This document shows, in pieces, positions 29,237 to 39,816 of a DNA stretch of 52,056 nt (position 1 is the stretch's first letter; the number at the start of each line of letters is the position of its first letter). The stretch comes from Streptomyces hydrogenans (GTDB lineage Bacteria > Actinomycetota > Actinomycetes > Streptomycetales > Streptomycetaceae). A program made the position numbers and the translations under genes. The stretch lies in the NCBI RefSeq assembly GCF_014656075.1, contig NZ_BNBS01000024.1, forward strand, positions 29,803 to 81,858. The letters are read 5' to 3'. The notes under the pieces are model-generated. The model did no database searches and was not told the origin of the DNA. It saw nothing but the letters and a program-made list of their open reading frames with translations.

Positions 29237-30538
29237 ATGATGCGTACGCGTCCGCTGAAGGTGGCGCTGCTGGGCTGTGGAGTTGTCGGCTCCGAGGTGG
29301 CGCGCATCATGACGACGCACGCCGACGACCTCGCCGCGCGCATCGGCGCGCCGGTCGAGCTCGCCGGCGTGGCCGTCCGCCGGCCCGACAAGGTCCGCGG
29401 CGGCATCGACCCGGCGCTGATCACCACCGACGCCACCGCCCTGGTCAAACGCGGGGACATCGACGTCGTCGTCGAGGTCATCGGCGGGATCGAGCCGGCC
29501 CGGGCCCTCATCACCACCGCCTTCGAGCACGGCGCCTCCGTGGTCTCCGCCAACAAGGCGCTGCTCGCCCAGGACGGCGCGACCCTGTACGCCGCCGCCG
29601 AGCAGCACGGGCAGGACCTGTACTACGAGGCCGCCGTCGCCGGCGCCATCCCGCTGATCCGCCCGCTGCGCGAGTCCCTCGCCGGCGACAAGATCAACCG
29701 CGTGATGGGCATCGTCAACGGCACCACGAACTTCATCCTCGACAAGATGGACTCGACCGGCGCCGGCTACCAGGAGGCCCTGGACGAGGCCACCGCGCTC
29801 GGGTACGCCGAGGCCGACCCGACCGCCGACGTCGAGGGCTTCGACGCCGCCGCCAAGGCCGCCATCCTCGCCGGGATCGCCTTCCACACGCGCGTGCGCC
29901 TGGACGACGTCTACCGCGAGGGCATGACCGAGGTCACCGCCGCCGACTTCGCCTCGGCCCGCCAGATGGGCTGCACCATCAAGCTGCTCGCGATCTGCGA
30001 GCGGGCCGCCGACGGCGAGTCCGTCACCGCGCGCGTGCACCCGGCGATGATCCCGCTGAGCCACCCGCTGGCTTCGGTCCGCGAGGCGTACAACGCGGTC
30101 TTCGTCGAGGCGGAGGCCGCCGGGCAGCTCATGTTCTACGGTCCGGGCGCGGGCGGTTCGCCGACCGCCTCGGCCGTCCTCGGCGACGTCGTCGCCGTCT
30201 GCCGCAACCGTCTCAACGAGGCGACGGGCCCCGGCGAGTCCGCGTACACCCAGCTGCCCGTGAGTCCCATGGGCGACGTGGTGACGCGGTACCACATCAG
30301 TCTCGACGTGGCCGACAAGCCGGGCGTCCTCGCCCAGGTCGCGACGGTCTTCGCCGAGCACGGCGTATCGATCGACACTGTGCGCCAGCACGGTCGACAG
30401 GACGGAGGCGGCGAGGCGAGCCTCGTCGTCGTCACCCACCGCGCGCCCGACGCCGCCCTCTCCGGGACCGTCGAGGCGCTGCGCAAGCTCGACACCGTGC
30501 GCGGTGTCGCCAGCATCATGCGTGTTGAAGGGGAGTAA
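29237..30538 (+). CDS. hom: Homoserine dehydrogenase
   Basis: 433 aa. NAD(P)-binding GCGVVGSEVARI (about 11-22), catalytic domain with AGAIPLIRPLRESLAGDKI and GIVNGTTNFIL, the substrate-binding EADPTADVEGFDAAAKAAIL segment, and a C-terminal ACT domain (HISLDVADKPGVLAQVATVF) for threonine feedback control. It reduces aspartate semialdehyde to homoserine. Two adjacent ATGs (29237, 29240) could start it; GAGG at 29229 favours either. thrC follows after six bases, indicating one operon. Confidence 0.97.
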   Translation: MMRTRPLKVALLGCGVVGSEVARIMTTHADDLAARIGAPVELAGVAVRRPDKVRGGIDPALITTDATALVKRGDIDVVVEVIGGIEPARALITTAFEHGASVVSANKALLAQDGATLYAAAEQHGQDLYYEAAVAGAIPLIRPLRESLAGDKINRVMGIVNGTTNFILDKMDSTGAGYQEALDEATALGYAEADPTADVEGFDAAAKAAILAGIAFHTRVRLDDVYREGMTEVTAADFASARQMGCTIKLLAICERAADGESVTARVHPAMIPLSHPLASVREAYNAVFVEAEAAGQLMFYGPGAGGSPTASAVLGDVVAVCRNRLNEATGPGESAYTQLPVSPMGDVVTRYHISLDVADKPGVLAQVATVFAEHGVSIDTVRQHGRQDGGGEASLVVVTHRAPDAALSGTVEALRKLDTVRGVASIMRVEGE

Positions 30539-30544
30539 GGACCC

Positions 30545-31615
30545 ATGACCAACCAGGGCACCCACCAGTGGCGCGGCATCATCGAGGAGTACCGGGACCG
30601 CCTTCCGGTCACGGACACGACGCCGGTCGTCACGCTCCGTGAGGGCGGCACGCCGCTCGTTCCCGCTCAGGTCCTCTCCGAGCGCACGGGCTGCGAGGTG
30701 CACCTCAAGGTCGAGGGCGCCAACCCCACCGGCTCCTTCAAGGACCGGGGCATGACCATGGCCATCACCCGGGCCAAGGAGGAGGGCGCGAAGGCGGTCA
30801 TCTGCGCCTCCACCGGCAACACCTCCGCCTCCGCCGCCGCGTACGCGGTGCGGGCCGGGATGGTCTCCGCGGTGCTGGTGCCGCAGGGCAAGATCGCGCT
30901 CGGCAAGATGGGCCAGGCCCTCGTGCACGGCGCGAAGATCCTCCAGGTCGACGGAAACTTCGACGACTGCCTGACGCTGGCCCGCAGCCTCTCGGAGAAC
31001 TACCCGGTGGCGCTGGTCAATTCGGTCAACCCGGTCCGCATCGAGGGCCAGAAGACCGCCGCGTTCGAGATCGTGGACATGCTGGGCGACGCCCCCGACA
31101 TCCACGTCCTCCCGGTGGGCAACGCGGGCAACATCACCGCGTACTGGAAGGGGTACCGCGAGTACGCCGAGGACGGCCTCGCCACCCACCGCCCCCGCAT
31201 GTGGGGCTTCCAGGCGTCCGGTTCCGCCCCGCTGGTGCGCGGCGAGGTCGTCAAGGACCCGTCGACCATCGCGACCGCGATCCGCATCGGCAACCCGGCC
31301 TCCTGGGAGTACGCGATCGCCGCGCGCGACGAGTCGGGCGGCTTCATCGACGAGGTGACGGACCGTGAGATCCTGCGCGCCTACCGCCTGTTGGCCGCGC
31401 AGGAGGGCGTCTTCGTGGAGCCCGCCTCGGCCGCCTCGGTCGCCGGTCTGCTGAAGGCCGCCGAGCAGGGCAAGGTCGACCCGGGCCAGCGGATCGTCTG
31501 CACCGTGACCGGAAACGGTCTGAAGGACCCCGACTGGGCCGTCGCCGGCGCCCCGCAGCCGGTCACCGTCCCGGTGGACGCCGCGACCGCCGCGGAGCGG
31601 CTCGGACTGGCCTGA
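30545..31615 (+). CDS. thrC: Threonine synthase
   Basis: 356-aa PLP enzyme of fold type II making threonine from O-phosphohomoserine. PLP lysine K66 in [11 protein letters not shown], the [13 protein letters not shown] segment, and phosphate-binding [15 protein letters not shown]. Length is typical for the short actinobacterial class. ATG 30545 follows GGGGAGTAAGGA, six bases after hom, so it is translated from the same message. Confidence 0.97.
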   Translation: MTNQGTHQWRGIIEEYRDRLPVTDTTPVVTLREGGTPLVPAQVLSERTGCEVHLKVEGANPTGSFKDRGMTMAITRAKEEGAKAVICASTGNTSASAAAYAVRAGMVSAVLVPQGKIALGKMGQALVHGAKILQVDGNFDDCLTLARSLSENYPVALVNSVNPVRIEGQKTAAFEIVDMLGDAPDIHVLPVGNAGNITAYWKGYREYAEDGLATHRPRMWGFQASGSAPLVRGEVVKDPSTIATAIRIGNPASWEYAIAARDESGGFIDEVTDREILRAYRLLAAQEGVFVEPASAASVAGLLKAAEQGKVDPGQRIVCTVTGNGLKDPDWAVAGAPQPVTVPVDAATAAERLGLA

Positions 31616-31938
31616 TCCCGATGCCCCGGACGGGGGAACGGATGCTCGGGAACGAGCGGAAAGTTCCCCCGCCGGGGTGAGGGCCCTGGTCGAAACCCGA
31701 TCAGGAACGTACATAGGCGCACAGGTTGGCTCGCGACACGCATCGTGCGCCTCCCGTGCGCCCTATGTCGCCACAGAACCTTCCTTCGATAGGCTGTACC
31801 GAACCCGCCCCGACGCATATGCGTGGTGTCGTTGCCGTTGTCGCCTCCCCGCGACCGAAGCGGCCGAAACGGTACTCCGGGTTCCCCAGCACTTCTCTTG
31901 AACACCACGTCGCCGCAGTCAAGGAGAGTCATCGAGCG
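31616..31938 (+). other. Gene-free thrC-thrB interval with palindrome
   Basis: 323 bp without a credible gene. TTCGATAGGCTG near 31785 could be a -10 region, and a perfect 12-bp palindrome ACGCATATGCGT sits at 31813-31824 about 115 bp before thrB. Together they suggest that thrB has its own, possibly regulated, promoter. AAGGAGA at 31921-31927 is the thrB ribosome binding site. Confidence 0.5.
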
Positions 31939-32856
31939 ATGGCCGGTCCCGCGTTCCGCGCCGCCGCCGTACGGGTGCGCGTCCCCGCCACCAGCGCCAA
32001 CCTCGGCCCGGGCTTCGACGCCTTCGGCCTGTCGCTGGGCCTCTACGACGACGTGGTCGTCCGGGTCGCCGACTCCGGACTGCACGTCGACATCGCCGGA
32101 GAGGGCGCCGAGACGCTCCCGCGCGACGAGCGCCACCTGCTCGTACGCTCCCTGCGCACGGCCTTCGACCTGCTCGGCGGGCAGCCGCGCGGCCTCGAGG
32201 TCGTCTGCGCCAACCGCATCCCGCACGGCCGCGGCCTCGGCTCCTCCTCCGCCGCCATCTGCGCCGGCATCGTCGCCGCCCGCGCCGTGACCATAGGCGG
32301 GGACGCCAAGCTCGACGAGGCCGCCCTGCTGGAGCTGGCCACCGAGATCGAGGGCCACCCCGACAACGTCGCCGCCTGTCTGCTCGGCGGCTTCACCCTC
32401 GCGTGGACCGAGGCCGGCGCCGCGCGGGCGATCCGGATGGATCCCTCGGACTCCATCGTTCCGGTGGTCTTCGTCCCCGGGAAGCCGGTGCTGACCGAGA
32501 CCGCCCGCGGCCTGCTGCCGCGCACCGTCCCGCACGTGGACGCCGCGGCCAACGCCGGGCGCGCCGCCCTCCTCGTCGAGGCCCTGACCCGTCGCCCCGA
32601 GCTGCTGCTCGCGGCCACCGAGGACCGGCTGCACCAGGAGTACCGGGCCCCCGCGATGCCGGAGAGCCTCGCCCTCGTGAACCGGCTGCGGGCCGACGGC
32701 GTGCCCGCGGTCATCTCCGGCGCGGGCCCCACGGTCCTCGCGCTGGCCGACAACGGGACGGCCGACAAGGTCGCCCTGCTCGCGGGCGAGGGCTGGGCCG
32801 CCAACCGGCTCGACCTCGACGCGCACGGAGCGAGCGTGCTGCCGCTGGCGCCCTGA
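31939..32856 (+). CDS. thrB: Homoserine kinase
   Basis: 305-aa GHMP-family kinase that phosphorylates homoserine for ThrC. Motif 1 VRVRVPATSANLGPGFDAFGLSL, the ATP loop GRGLGSSSAAICAG (motif 2), NVAACLLGGFT, and C-terminal AVISGAGPTVLAL (motif 3). The ATG at 31939 (MAGPAFRAAAVRV) was chosen since AAGGAGA lies 11 bases upstream and the longer frame has no homology-like content. Completes the threonine branch. Confidence 0.96.
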   Translation: MAGPAFRAAAVRVRVPATSANLGPGFDAFGLSLGLYDDVVVRVADSGLHVDIAGEGAETLPRDERHLLVRSLRTAFDLLGGQPRGLEVVCANRIPHGRGLGSSSAAICAGIVAARAVTIGGDAKLDEAALLELATEIEGHPDNVAACLLGGFTLAWTEAGAARAIRMDPSDSIVPVVFVPGKPVLTETARGLLPRTVPHVDAAANAGRAALLVEALTRRPELLLAATEDRLHQEYRAPAMPESLALVNRLRADGVPAVISGAGPTVLALADNGTADKVALLAGEGWAANRLDLDAHGASVLPLAP

Positions 32857-33287
32857 CGGCGCGGCGGCGGACGCCGTACGGGACGCCGGGCAGCGTCCTG
32901 GACACGCGATTGCCGGTGAGTGAGAGGGGGAATGTTTGTTGGAGCCGGTAGTGTTAACCTCAAGTCTGCACCCGACCTCTTTGTGGAGCGGTGCGGAGTG
33001 TCCCCTCAGGGACCACACATTCTTCCGGGAGCCTCCCCAACTGCCTGAGCAGCCTGCCTGAGCAGTTTCGAGCACGCTCCGGAACCGGCACGACACCCCT
33101 CGCTCATCGCACGCGAGGGCCGAGCAGGGGGCGCTCGGGCCGGACCCACAGCACGTTTTTCTCTCCTCTCGCCGCATCCCGGCGGGACCACCGCCCCGGA
33201 CACGGTCCACCAACCAGGACCGCTGCCGGACAGCACAACCGGTCGCCGAGCCACAGGGCCGACGTCCGCTCCAGGGAAGGACCCTTC
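32857..33287 (+). other. Long rho leader region
   Basis: 431 bp between thrB and rho. A relatively AT-rich stretch at 32928-32970 (TTGTTGG...GTGTTAACCTCAAG) is the probable promoter zone, leaving a leader of about 300 nt before the GTG of rho. Rho genes are often autoregulated through long leaders, which may apply here. GGGAAGG at 33274-33280 is the ribosome binding site. No ORF is convincing. Confidence 0.5.
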
Positions 33288-35315
33288 GTGAGCGACACCA
33301 CCGATCTGATGGGCGTGACTGCCGACAGCACTGTCGACGCCGCCGCGCCCGCCGCAGGTGCTGCCAGTGGCGGCACCGCACGGCGCCGCCGCTCCGGCAC
33401 CGGCCTCGAGGGCATGGTCCTGGCCGAGCTGCAGCAGGTCGCGTCCGGCCTCGGCATCAGGGGCACCGCGCGGATGCGCAAGAGCCAGCTGATCGAGGTC
33501 ATCAAGGAGGCGCAGGCCGGTGGCGGTTCCGCCGCCCCCGCCCCCGCCAAGGCCGAGGCCGCCGAGACCAAGCCGAAGCGCCGCGCCACCTCCAAGGCCC
33601 GTACGGGCGAGTCCGCCGAGGCCGCCGAGCCGAAGGCGGAGAAGGCCGAGCAGGCCCCCGCCCAGCAGCAGATCGACATCCCGGGCCAGCCGTCGAAGTC
33701 GCCCGCCGCCGAGCAGGGCGACGAGCAGCCGGCCGGCGAGCGCCGCCGCCGCCGCGCCACCGCCCCCGCCGGTTCGCCGGAGGGCGCCGAGGGCGCGCAG
33801 GCCGTCAAGGCCGAGACCCGTACCGAGGTCAAGGGCGAGCCGCAGGGCGACAAGGCCGAGGCCGCCGTGGACGGCGCCGAGGGCCGCACCCGCCGGGACC
33901 GCCGTGACCGTCGCGACCGCCAGCGCGAGCGCGGCAAGGGCGACGACCAGCAGCAGGGCGGCGGTCAGCGCAAGGACCAGCAGCGCCAGGGCCAGGGCCA
34001 GGGTCAGGGCCAGCAGCAGGGCCAGGGCCAGGGTCAGGGTCCGCAAGGCGGTCCGCAGGACGACGACGACTTCGACGGTGGCCGTCGCGGCCGTCGCGGG
34101 CGCTACCGCGACCGTCGCGGCCGTCGCGGGCGTGACGAGTTCGCCGCCGCCGGCGAGCCGCAGGTCTCCGACGACGACGTCCTGATCCCCGTCGCGGGCA
34201 TCCTCGACATCCTCGACAACTACGCGTTCATCCGGACCTCCGGCTACCTGCCCGGTCCGAACGACGTGTACGTCTCCCTCGCCCAGGTCCGCAAGAGCGG
34301 TCTGCGCAAGGGCGACCACCTCACCGGCGCGGTCCGCCAGCCGAAGGAGGGCGAGCGCCGCGAGAAGTTCAACGCGCTGGTCCGCCTCGACTCGACCAAC
34401 GGCATGGCGCCGGACTCCGGCCGCGGCCGCCCCGAGTTCAACAAGCTGACCCCGCTCTACCCCCAGGACCGGCTCCGTCTGGAGTCCGACCCGGGCGTGC
34501 TGACCACGCGGATCATCGACCTCGTGTCGCCGATCGGCAAGGGCCAGCGCGGTCTGATCGTGGCCCCGCCGAAGACCGGCAAGACCATGATCATGCAGGC
34601 GATCGCCAACGCGATCACCCACAACAACCCCGAGTGCCACCTGATGGTCGTCCTGGTCGACGAGCGTCCGGAAGAGGTCACCGACATGCAGCGGTCGGTG
34701 AAGGGCGAGGTCATCTCCTCGACCTTCGACCGCCCGGCCGAGGACCACACCACCGTCGCCGAGCTGGCCATCGAGCGCGCCAAGCGCCTCGTCGAGCTGG
34801 GTCACGACGTGGTCGTCCTGCTGGACTCCATCACCCGCCTGGGCCGCGCGTACAACCTCGCGGCGCCCGCCTCCGGCCGCATCCTGTCCGGTGGTGTCGA
34901 CTCGACCGCGCTCTACCCGCCGAAGCGCTTCTTCGGTGCCGCGCGCAACATCGAGGACGGCGGCTCGCTGACCATCCTGGCCACCGCGCTGGTCGACACC
35001 GGCTCGCGCATGGACGAGGTGATCTTCGAGGAGTTCAAGGGCACCGGCAACATGGAGCTCAAGCTCGACCGGAAGCTCGCCGACAAGCGGATCTTCCCGG
35101 CCGTCGACGTCGACGCCTCGGGCACCCGCAAGGAGGAGATCCTCCTCGGCAGCGACGAGCTCGCCATCACCTGGAAGCTCCGTCGCGTGCTGCACGCGCT
35201 CGACCAGCAGCAGGCCATCGAGCTGCTCCTGGACAAGCTCAAGCAGACGAAGTCGAACGCCGAGTTCCTGCTGCAGATCCAGAAGACGACGCCGGGAGGC
35301 GGCAACAACGACTGA
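33288..35315 (+). CDS. rho: Transcription termination factor Rho
   Basis: 675-aa hexameric RNA helicase. Residues about 38-80 form the Rho-N domain ([37 protein letters not shown]). Residues 85-290 are the long low-complexity insertion of actinobacterial Rho, here Ala/Glu-rich, then Arg-rich and a Gly-Gln repeat. From 300 come the RNA-binding CSD and the ATPase, with Walker A APPKTGKT (K432), [13 protein letters not shown], the Walker B region [16 protein letters not shown] and the secondary-channel loop. GTG 33288 behind GGGAAGG. A strong terminator follows. Confidence 0.96.
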   Translation: MSDTTDLMGVTADSTVDAAAPAAGAASGGTARRRRSGTGLEGMVLAELQQVASGLGIRGTARMRKSQLIEVIKEAQAGGGSAAPAPAKAEAAETKPKRRATSKARTGESAEAAEPKAEKAEQAPAQQQIDIPGQPSKSPAAEQGDEQPAGERRRRRATAPAGSPEGAEGAQAVKAETRTEVKGEPQGDKAEAAVDGAEGRTRRDRRDRRDRQRERGKGDDQQQGGGQRKDQQRQGQGQGQGQQQGQGQGQGPQGGPQDDDDFDGGRRGRRGRYRDRRGRRGRDEFAAAGEPQVSDDDVLIPVAGILDILDNYAFIRTSGYLPGPNDVYVSLAQVRKSGLRKGDHLTGAVRQPKEGERREKFNALVRLDSTNGMAPDSGRGRPEFNKLTPLYPQDRLRLESDPGVLTTRIIDLVSPIGKGQRGLIVAPPKTGKTMIMQAIANAITHNNPECHLMVVLVDERPEEVTDMQRSVKGEVISSTFDRPAEDHTTVAELAIERAKRLVELGHDVVVLLDSITRLGRAYNLAAPASGRILSGGVDSTALYPPKRFFGAARNIEDGGSLTILATALVDTGSRMDEVIFEEFKGTGNMELKLDRKLADKRIFPAVDVDASGTRKEEILLGSDELAITWKLRRVLHALDQQQAIELLLDKLKQTKSNAEFLLQIQKTTPGGGNND

Positions 35316-35398
35316 CGTCGTCGGTGACGCGGGGAGACCCTCGTCACACGGCGGGTGACGGCCTCGGAGCCGTGATCCGTTCGTGACCTGCGCAAACA

Positions 35399-35430
35399 CC
35401 GTGCCCGCCACTCCCGAGTGGCGGGCACGG
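35399..35430 (+). terminator. Terminator after rho
   Basis: 15-bp perfect stem, CCGTGCCCGCCACTC with GAGTGGCGGGCACGG, almost no loop, 83 bp after the rho stop. Confidence 0.85.
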
Positions 35431-35533
35431 TGCGTTGTCGGCAGCTCGCTCACCGAAACCTCACAGGTCCCTATGCAACCCTTTCGGGTGCTTCGCCGTC
35501 ACAAAAGGTGAACCATAGGCCCGAGGGAAGACG

Positions 35534-36631
35534 ATGACCGAGCAGACCAGCAGCGGGCGCGCACGCGCGGGCGCCACCGGACGCCGCCGAAAACCGCCCG
35601 CCAAGCGCCGGCGCCGCGTCGCCATAGCCGTGTCCGGCGCCACCGCCGTGCTCGTCCTGGCCGGCGCCGGACTCGGCTACGTGTACCTCAAGCTCGACGG
35701 CAACATCCAGGGCGTCGACATCAACGCCCAGCTGGGCACCGACCGCCCCAAGAACATCGACAACGGCTCGATGGACATCCTCGTCCTCGGCTCCGACTCC
35801 CGCTCCGGCGACAACGGCGCCTACGGCAAGGACGAGGGCGGAGCCCGCTCCGACACCGCGATGGTCCTGCACGTCTACGAGGGCCACAAGAAGGCGAGCG
35901 TCGTCTCCATCCCGCGCGACACCCTCGTCGACCGCCCCGCCTGCACCGACGGCCAGGGCGCCGAGACGCCCGGCGAGACCCGCGCCATGTTCAACACCGC
36001 GTACGAGGTCGGCGGCCCCGCCTGCGCCGTCAAGACCGTCGAGGCCATGTCCGGCATCCGCATGGACCACTACGTCGAGGTCGACTTCACCGGCTTCAAG
36101 AAGCTCATCGACACCCTCGGCGGCGTCGAGATCACCACTACCCGGGCCATCAAGGACCCCAAGAGCCACCTCGACCTGGAGCCCGGCACCCACACCCTCG
36201 ACGGCGAGCAGTCCCTCGGCCTGGTCCGCACCCGCAAGAGCGTCGGCGACGGCAGCGACCTCGGCCGCATCCAGCTCCAGCAGGCCTTCATGAAGGCCTT
36301 CATCGAGCAGATCAAGGACGTCGGCGTCGGCACCAACCCGAAGAAGCTCCTCGACCTCGCGGACGCCGCCACCAAGGCCATCACCCCGGACTCCGAGCTC
36401 GACTCCGTGCAGGAGCTGATGGGCTTCGCCCAGGGCCTCACCGGCATCCAGGCGCAGAACGTCCACATGGTGACACTCCCCGTCCAGTACGACCCCCGGG
36501 ACCCCAACCGGGTCGTCCCCGTCGAGGAGAAGGCCCGGCAGGTCTGGAGCGCCCTGGAGCGCGACCTGCCGATCCCCGCCGCCGCCACCGAGGACACCGC
36601 CACCGGCCAGGCCGACGGCGTCGTGAAGTAG
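35534..36631 (+). CDS. LytR-CpsA-Psr (LCP) family cell-wall ligase
   Basis: 365 aa. A short basic cytoplasmic N-terminus (RRRKPPAKRRRRVA) and one membrane segment (about 33-54, AIAVSGATAVLVLAGAGLGYVYL) precede the extracellular LCP domain. Diagnostic blocks are MDILVLGSDSRSGDN, RSDTAMVLHVYEGHKKASVVSIPRDTLVD with the conserved Arg and Asp residues binding polyprenyl pyrophosphate, HYVEVDFTGFKKLIDTLGGVEI, and LGLVRTRKS. LCP enzymes transfer teichoic acid or glycopolymers from undecaprenyl carriers to peptidoglycan. The ATG at 35534 follows GGGAAGACG. Single gene. Confidence 0.93.
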   Translation: MTEQTSSGRARAGATGRRRKPPAKRRRRVAIAVSGATAVLVLAGAGLGYVYLKLDGNIQGVDINAQLGTDRPKNIDNGSMDILVLGSDSRSGDNGAYGKDEGGARSDTAMVLHVYEGHKKASVVSIPRDTLVDRPACTDGQGAETPGETRAMFNTAYEVGGPACAVKTVEAMSGIRMDHYVEVDFTGFKKLIDTLGGVEITTTRAIKDPKSHLDLEPGTHTLDGEQSLGLVRTRKSVGDGSDLGRIQLQQAFMKAFIEQIKDVGVGTNPKKLLDLADAATKAITPDSELDSVQELMGFAQGLTGIQAQNVHMVTLPVQYDPRDPNRVVPVEEKARQVWSALERDLPIPAAATEDTATGQADGVVK

Positions 36632-36787
36632 CCCCGGGACCCCCGGCGGGGCCCGGGGGAATACCGGCGGTCCCACCCCGGTTTGGGGAGATGCGGCCAG
36701 TCCTGGCAGACTGGTACGTCGGCCCCGGTTCACGTCCGCCGCAACCCGCGGCGACGACCCGGCGCCCTCCCGGAACTAGGAGACACC

Positions 36788-37012
36788 TTGAAGCGCGAGA
36801 TCCACCCCGAGTACGTCGAGACCCAGGTCAGCTGCACCTGTGGCGCGTCGTTCACCACCCGCAGCACCCTGACCGAGGGCACCATCCGTGCCGAGGTCTG
36901 CTCCGAGTGCCACCCGTTCTACACGGGCAAGCAGAAGATCCTCGACACCGGCGGCCGCGTGGCCCGCTTCGAGGCCCGCTTCGGCAAGGCCGCCGGCTCC
37001 GCCAACAAGTAG
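36788..37012 (+). CDS. rpmE: 50S ribosomal protein L31, zinc-binding form
   Basis: 74 aa, L31 signature [26 protein letters not shown] with the Cys residues C-T-C and a second [13 protein letters not shown] pair that bind zinc, i.e. the C+ paralogue used when zinc is sufficient. The start is TTG 36788 behind AGGAGAC; an upstream in-frame ATG would add an unrelated extension. A nested hairpin follows. Confidence 0.96.
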   Translation: MKREIHPEYVETQVSCTCGASFTTRSTLTEGTIRAEVCSECHPFYTGKQKILDTGGRVARFEARFGKAAGSANK

Positions 37013-37021
37013 CGAGCCCCC

Positions 37022-37067
37022 GCGCCGGTCATCGGCCGCCCCCGCGCGGGGCGGCCGGGACCGGCGC
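37022..37067 (+). terminator. Nested terminator after rpmE
   Basis: Outer stem GCGCCGGTC/GACCGGCGC (37022-37030, 37059-37067) and inner GGCCGCCCC/GGGGCGGCC (37034-37042, 37048-37056), followed by TTT. Confidence 0.8.
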
Positions 37068-37108
37068 TTTGGCGTCCCCGTAGCACCCACGAAACCAGGA
37101 GCCCGAAG

Positions 37109-38185
37109 ATGTTCGAGGCCGTCGAGGAACTGGTCGGCGAGCACGCCGACCTCGAGAAGAAGCTCGCGGATCCGTCGGTCCACGCCGACCAGGCCAACGC
37201 GCGCAAGCTGAACAAGCGCTACGCCGAGCTGACCCCGATCGTCGGCACGTACCGCTCCTGGAAGCAGACCGGGGACGACATCGAGACCGCGCGCGAGTTC
37301 GCGCACGACGATCCCGACTTCGCCGCCGAGGTCAAGGAGCTGGAGAAGCAGCGCGAGGAGCTCACCGAGAAGCTCCGCCTCCTGCTGATCCCGCGCGACC
37401 CCAGCGACGACAAGGACGTCATCCTGGAGATCAAGGCCGGCGCCGGCGGCGACGAGTCCGCCCTGTTCGCCGGGGACCTGCTCCGCATGTACCTCCGCTA
37501 CGCCGAGCGCGTCGGCTGGAAGACCGAGCTCATCGACGCCACCGAGTCCGAGCTCGGCGGCTACAAGGACGTCCAGGTCGCCGTGAAGACCAAGGGCGGC
37601 AACGGCGCCACCGAGCCCGGCCAGGGCGTCTGGGCCCGCCTCAAGTACGAGGGCGGCGTCCACCGCGTGCAGCGCGTGCCCGCCACCGAGTCCCAGGGCC
37701 GCATCCACACCTCCGCCGCCGGCGTGCTCGTCACCCCGGAGGCCGAGGAGGTCGACGTCGAGATCCACGCCAACGACCTGCGCATCGACGTCTACCGCTC
37801 CTCCGGCCCCGGCGGCCAGTCGGTCAACACCACCGACTCCGCGGTCCGCATCACCCACCTGCCGACCGGCATCGTCGCCTCCTGCCAGAACGAGAAGAGC
37901 CAGCTCCAGAACAAGGAGCAGGCGATGCGCATCCTGCGCTCCCGGCTCCTCGCCGCCGCCCAGGAGAAGGCCGAGGCCGAGGCCGCCGACGCCCGCCGCA
38001 GCCAGGTCCGCACGGTCGACCGCTCCGAGAAGATCCGCACGTACAACTTCCCGGAGAACCGCCTCTCCGACCACCGCGTCGGCTTCAAGGCGTACAACCT
38101 CGACCAGGTCCTCGACGGCGAGCTCGACGCCGTCATCCAGGCCTGCGTCGACGCCGACTCGGCGGCGAAGCTCGCCGCGACCTGA
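37109..38185 (+). CDS. prfA: Peptide chain release factor 1
   Basis: 358 aa, standard RF1 length. The GGQ loop (235-237, [16 protein letters not shown]) enters the peptidyl transferase centre; its Gln is methylated by PrmC, whose gene follows. The anticodon-like recognition stretch lies near [16 protein letters not shown]. The ATG at 37109 follows AGGAGC. Confidence 0.97.
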   Translation: MFEAVEELVGEHADLEKKLADPSVHADQANARKLNKRYAELTPIVGTYRSWKQTGDDIETAREFAHDDPDFAAEVKELEKQREELTEKLRLLLIPRDPSDDKDVILEIKAGAGGDESALFAGDLLRMYLRYAERVGWKTELIDATESELGGYKDVQVAVKTKGGNGATEPGQGVWARLKYEGGVHRVQRVPATESQGRIHTSAAGVLVTPEAEEVDVEIHANDLRIDVYRSSGPGGQSVNTTDSAVRITHLPTGIVASCQNEKSQLQNKEQAMRILRSRLLAAAQEKAEAEAADARRSQVRTVDRSEKIRTYNFPENRLSDHRVGFKAYNLDQVLDGELDAVIQACVDADSAAKLAAT

Positions 38186-38197
38186 GACGGCCCGGGA

Positions 38198-38225
38198 CGC
38201 CGGTGCCGGCCGCCCGGCACCGGCG
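38198..38225 (+). terminator. Hairpin between prfA and prmC
   Basis: Perfect 12-bp stem CGCCGGTGCCGG/CCGGCACCGGCG with a CCGC loop, 12 bp after the prfA stop. May be only partly terminating because prmC follows. Confidence 0.75.
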
Positions 38226-38282
38226 CTCCGGCACCCGCGTAAGGCACCTCTCCCGCCCCACCCCGCACCACGGAGGACCAGC

Positions 38283-39128
38283 GTGAACCTGCTGCTTGCC
38301 GAGGTGGCCCAGGCCACCCAGCGGCTGGCCGACGCCGGCGTTCCCTCACCGCGTTTCGACGCCGAGGAGCTCGCCGCGTTCGTGCACGGCGTCAAGCGGG
38401 GGGAGCTGCACAACGTCAAGGACGCCGACTTCGACGCCCGCTACTGGGAGGCCATCGCCCGCCGCGAGGCGCGCGAACCGCTCCAGCACATCACCGGCCG
38501 GGCGTTCTTCCGCTACCTGGAGCTCCAGGTCGGCCCCGGCGTCTTCGTGCCCCGCCCGGAGACCGAGTCCGTGGTGGGCTGGGCCATAGACGCCGTCCGC
38601 GCGATGGACGTCGTCGAGCCGCTGATCGTCGACCTCTGCACCGGCTCCGGCGCCATCGCCCTCGCGATGGCCCAGGAGGTGCCGCGCTCACGCGTCCACG
38701 CCGTCGAACTCTCCGACGACGCCCTCGTCTGGACCCGCAAGAACGCCGAGGGCTCCCGCGTCACCGTCCACCAGGGCGACGCGCTCACCGCGCTCCCGGA
38801 GCTCAACGGCCAGGTCGACCTCGTCATCTCCAACCCGCCCTACATCCCGCTCACCGAGTGGGAGTACGTGGCGCCCGAGGCCCGCGACCACGACCCCGAG
38901 ATGGCGCTCTTCTCCGGCGAGGACGGCCTCGACACCATCCGCGGCATCGAGCGCACCGCCCACCGGCTGCTGCGCCCCGGCGGCCTCGTCGTCATCGAGC
39001 ACGCGGACACCCAGGGCGGCCAGGTCCCGTGGATCTTCAACGAGGAGGCCGGCTGGTCGGACGCCGCCGACCACCCCGACCTCAACAACCGGCCGCGCTT
39101 CGCGACCGCCCGCAAGGCGATGCCGTGA
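38283..39128 (+). CDS. prmC: Release factor glutamine N5-methyltransferase
   Basis: 281 aa (HemK family). N-terminal helical recognition domain with [30 protein letters not shown]-binding [15 protein letters not shown], and catalytic NPPY (184-187, [10 protein letters not shown]). It methylates the GGQ glutamine of RF1 and RF2. GTG 38283 follows GGAGG. Forms an operon with sua5 and the PTP-like gene. Confidence 0.95.
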   Translation: MNLLLAEVAQATQRLADAGVPSPRFDAEELAAFVHGVKRGELHNVKDADFDARYWEAIARREAREPLQHITGRAFFRYLELQVGPGVFVPRPETESVVGWAIDAVRAMDVVEPLIVDLCTGSGAIALAMAQEVPRSRVHAVELSDDALVWTRKNAEGSRVTVHQGDALTALPELNGQVDLVISNPPYIPLTEWEYVAPEARDHDPEMALFSGEDGLDTIRGIERTAHRLLRPGGLVVIEHADTQGGQVPWIFNEEAGWSDAADHPDLNNRPRFATARKAMP

Positions 39129-39168
39129 GCCGGCACCGCACCACCACGACTGAGGAGGAGCGCGACTG

Positions 39169-39816
39169 ATGGCACGCCGATACGACTGCAACGAGGCGAC
39201 CGACCGCGCGACCGGCCTGCGCGAAGCCGCGTCGGCCGTGCGCCGCGGCGAGCTCGTCGTGCTCCCCACCGACACCGTGTACGGGCTCGGGGCGGACGCC
39301 TTCGGCAGCGAGGCCGTCGCGGACCTGCTCGCCGCCAAGGGCCTGGGGCGCAGCATGCCCACCCCCGTCCTCATCGGCTCCCCGAACACCCTGCACGGCC
39401 TCGTCACCGACTTCTCCGAGCAGGCGTGGGAGCTCGTCGACGCCTTCTGGCCGGGCCCGCTCACCCTCGTCGCCCGTCACCAGCCGTCCCTCCAGTGGGA
39501 CCTCGGCGACACCCGCGGCACCGTCACCATCCGCATGCCGCTGCACCCGGTCGCCATCGAACTGCTCACCGAGGTCGGCCCGATGGCCGTCTCCTCGGCC
39601 AACCTCACCGGGCACCCCGCGCCGGAGGACTGCGACGCCGCCCAGCAGATGCTCGGCGACTCCGTCTCCGTCTACCTCGACGGCGGTCCGACGCCCGGCA
39701 TCGTCCCCTCCTCCATCGTCGACGTCACGGGCAAGGTCCCGGTGCTGCTGCGCGAGGGCGCGCTGTCACCGGAGGAGCTCCGCAAGGTCGTACCCGACCT
39801 CGAGGTGGCCAGTTGA
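39169..39816 (+). CDS. L-threonylcarbamoyladenylate synthase
   Basis: 215-aa TsaC/Sua5 (YrdC-domain) protein that makes threonylcarbamoyl-AMP for the t6A37 modification of ANN-decoding tRNAs. Motifs: LVVLPTDTVYGLGADAF, K in AKGLGRSMPTPVLI, FWPGPLTLV, TVTIRMPLHP, and PMAVSSANLTG. It lacks the long Sua5 C-terminal domain, so is TsaC-like. The stop overlaps the TTG start of the next gene. Confidence 0.93.
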   Translation: MARRYDCNEATDRATGLREAASAVRRGELVVLPTDTVYGLGADAFGSEAVADLLAAKGLGRSMPTPVLIGSPNTLHGLVTDFSEQAWELVDAFWPGPLTLVARHQPSLQWDLGDTRGTVTIRMPLHPVAIELLTEVGPMAVSSANLTGHPAPEDCDAAQQMLGDSVSVYLDGGPTPGIVPSSIVDVTGKVPVLLREGALSPEELRKVVPDLEVAS

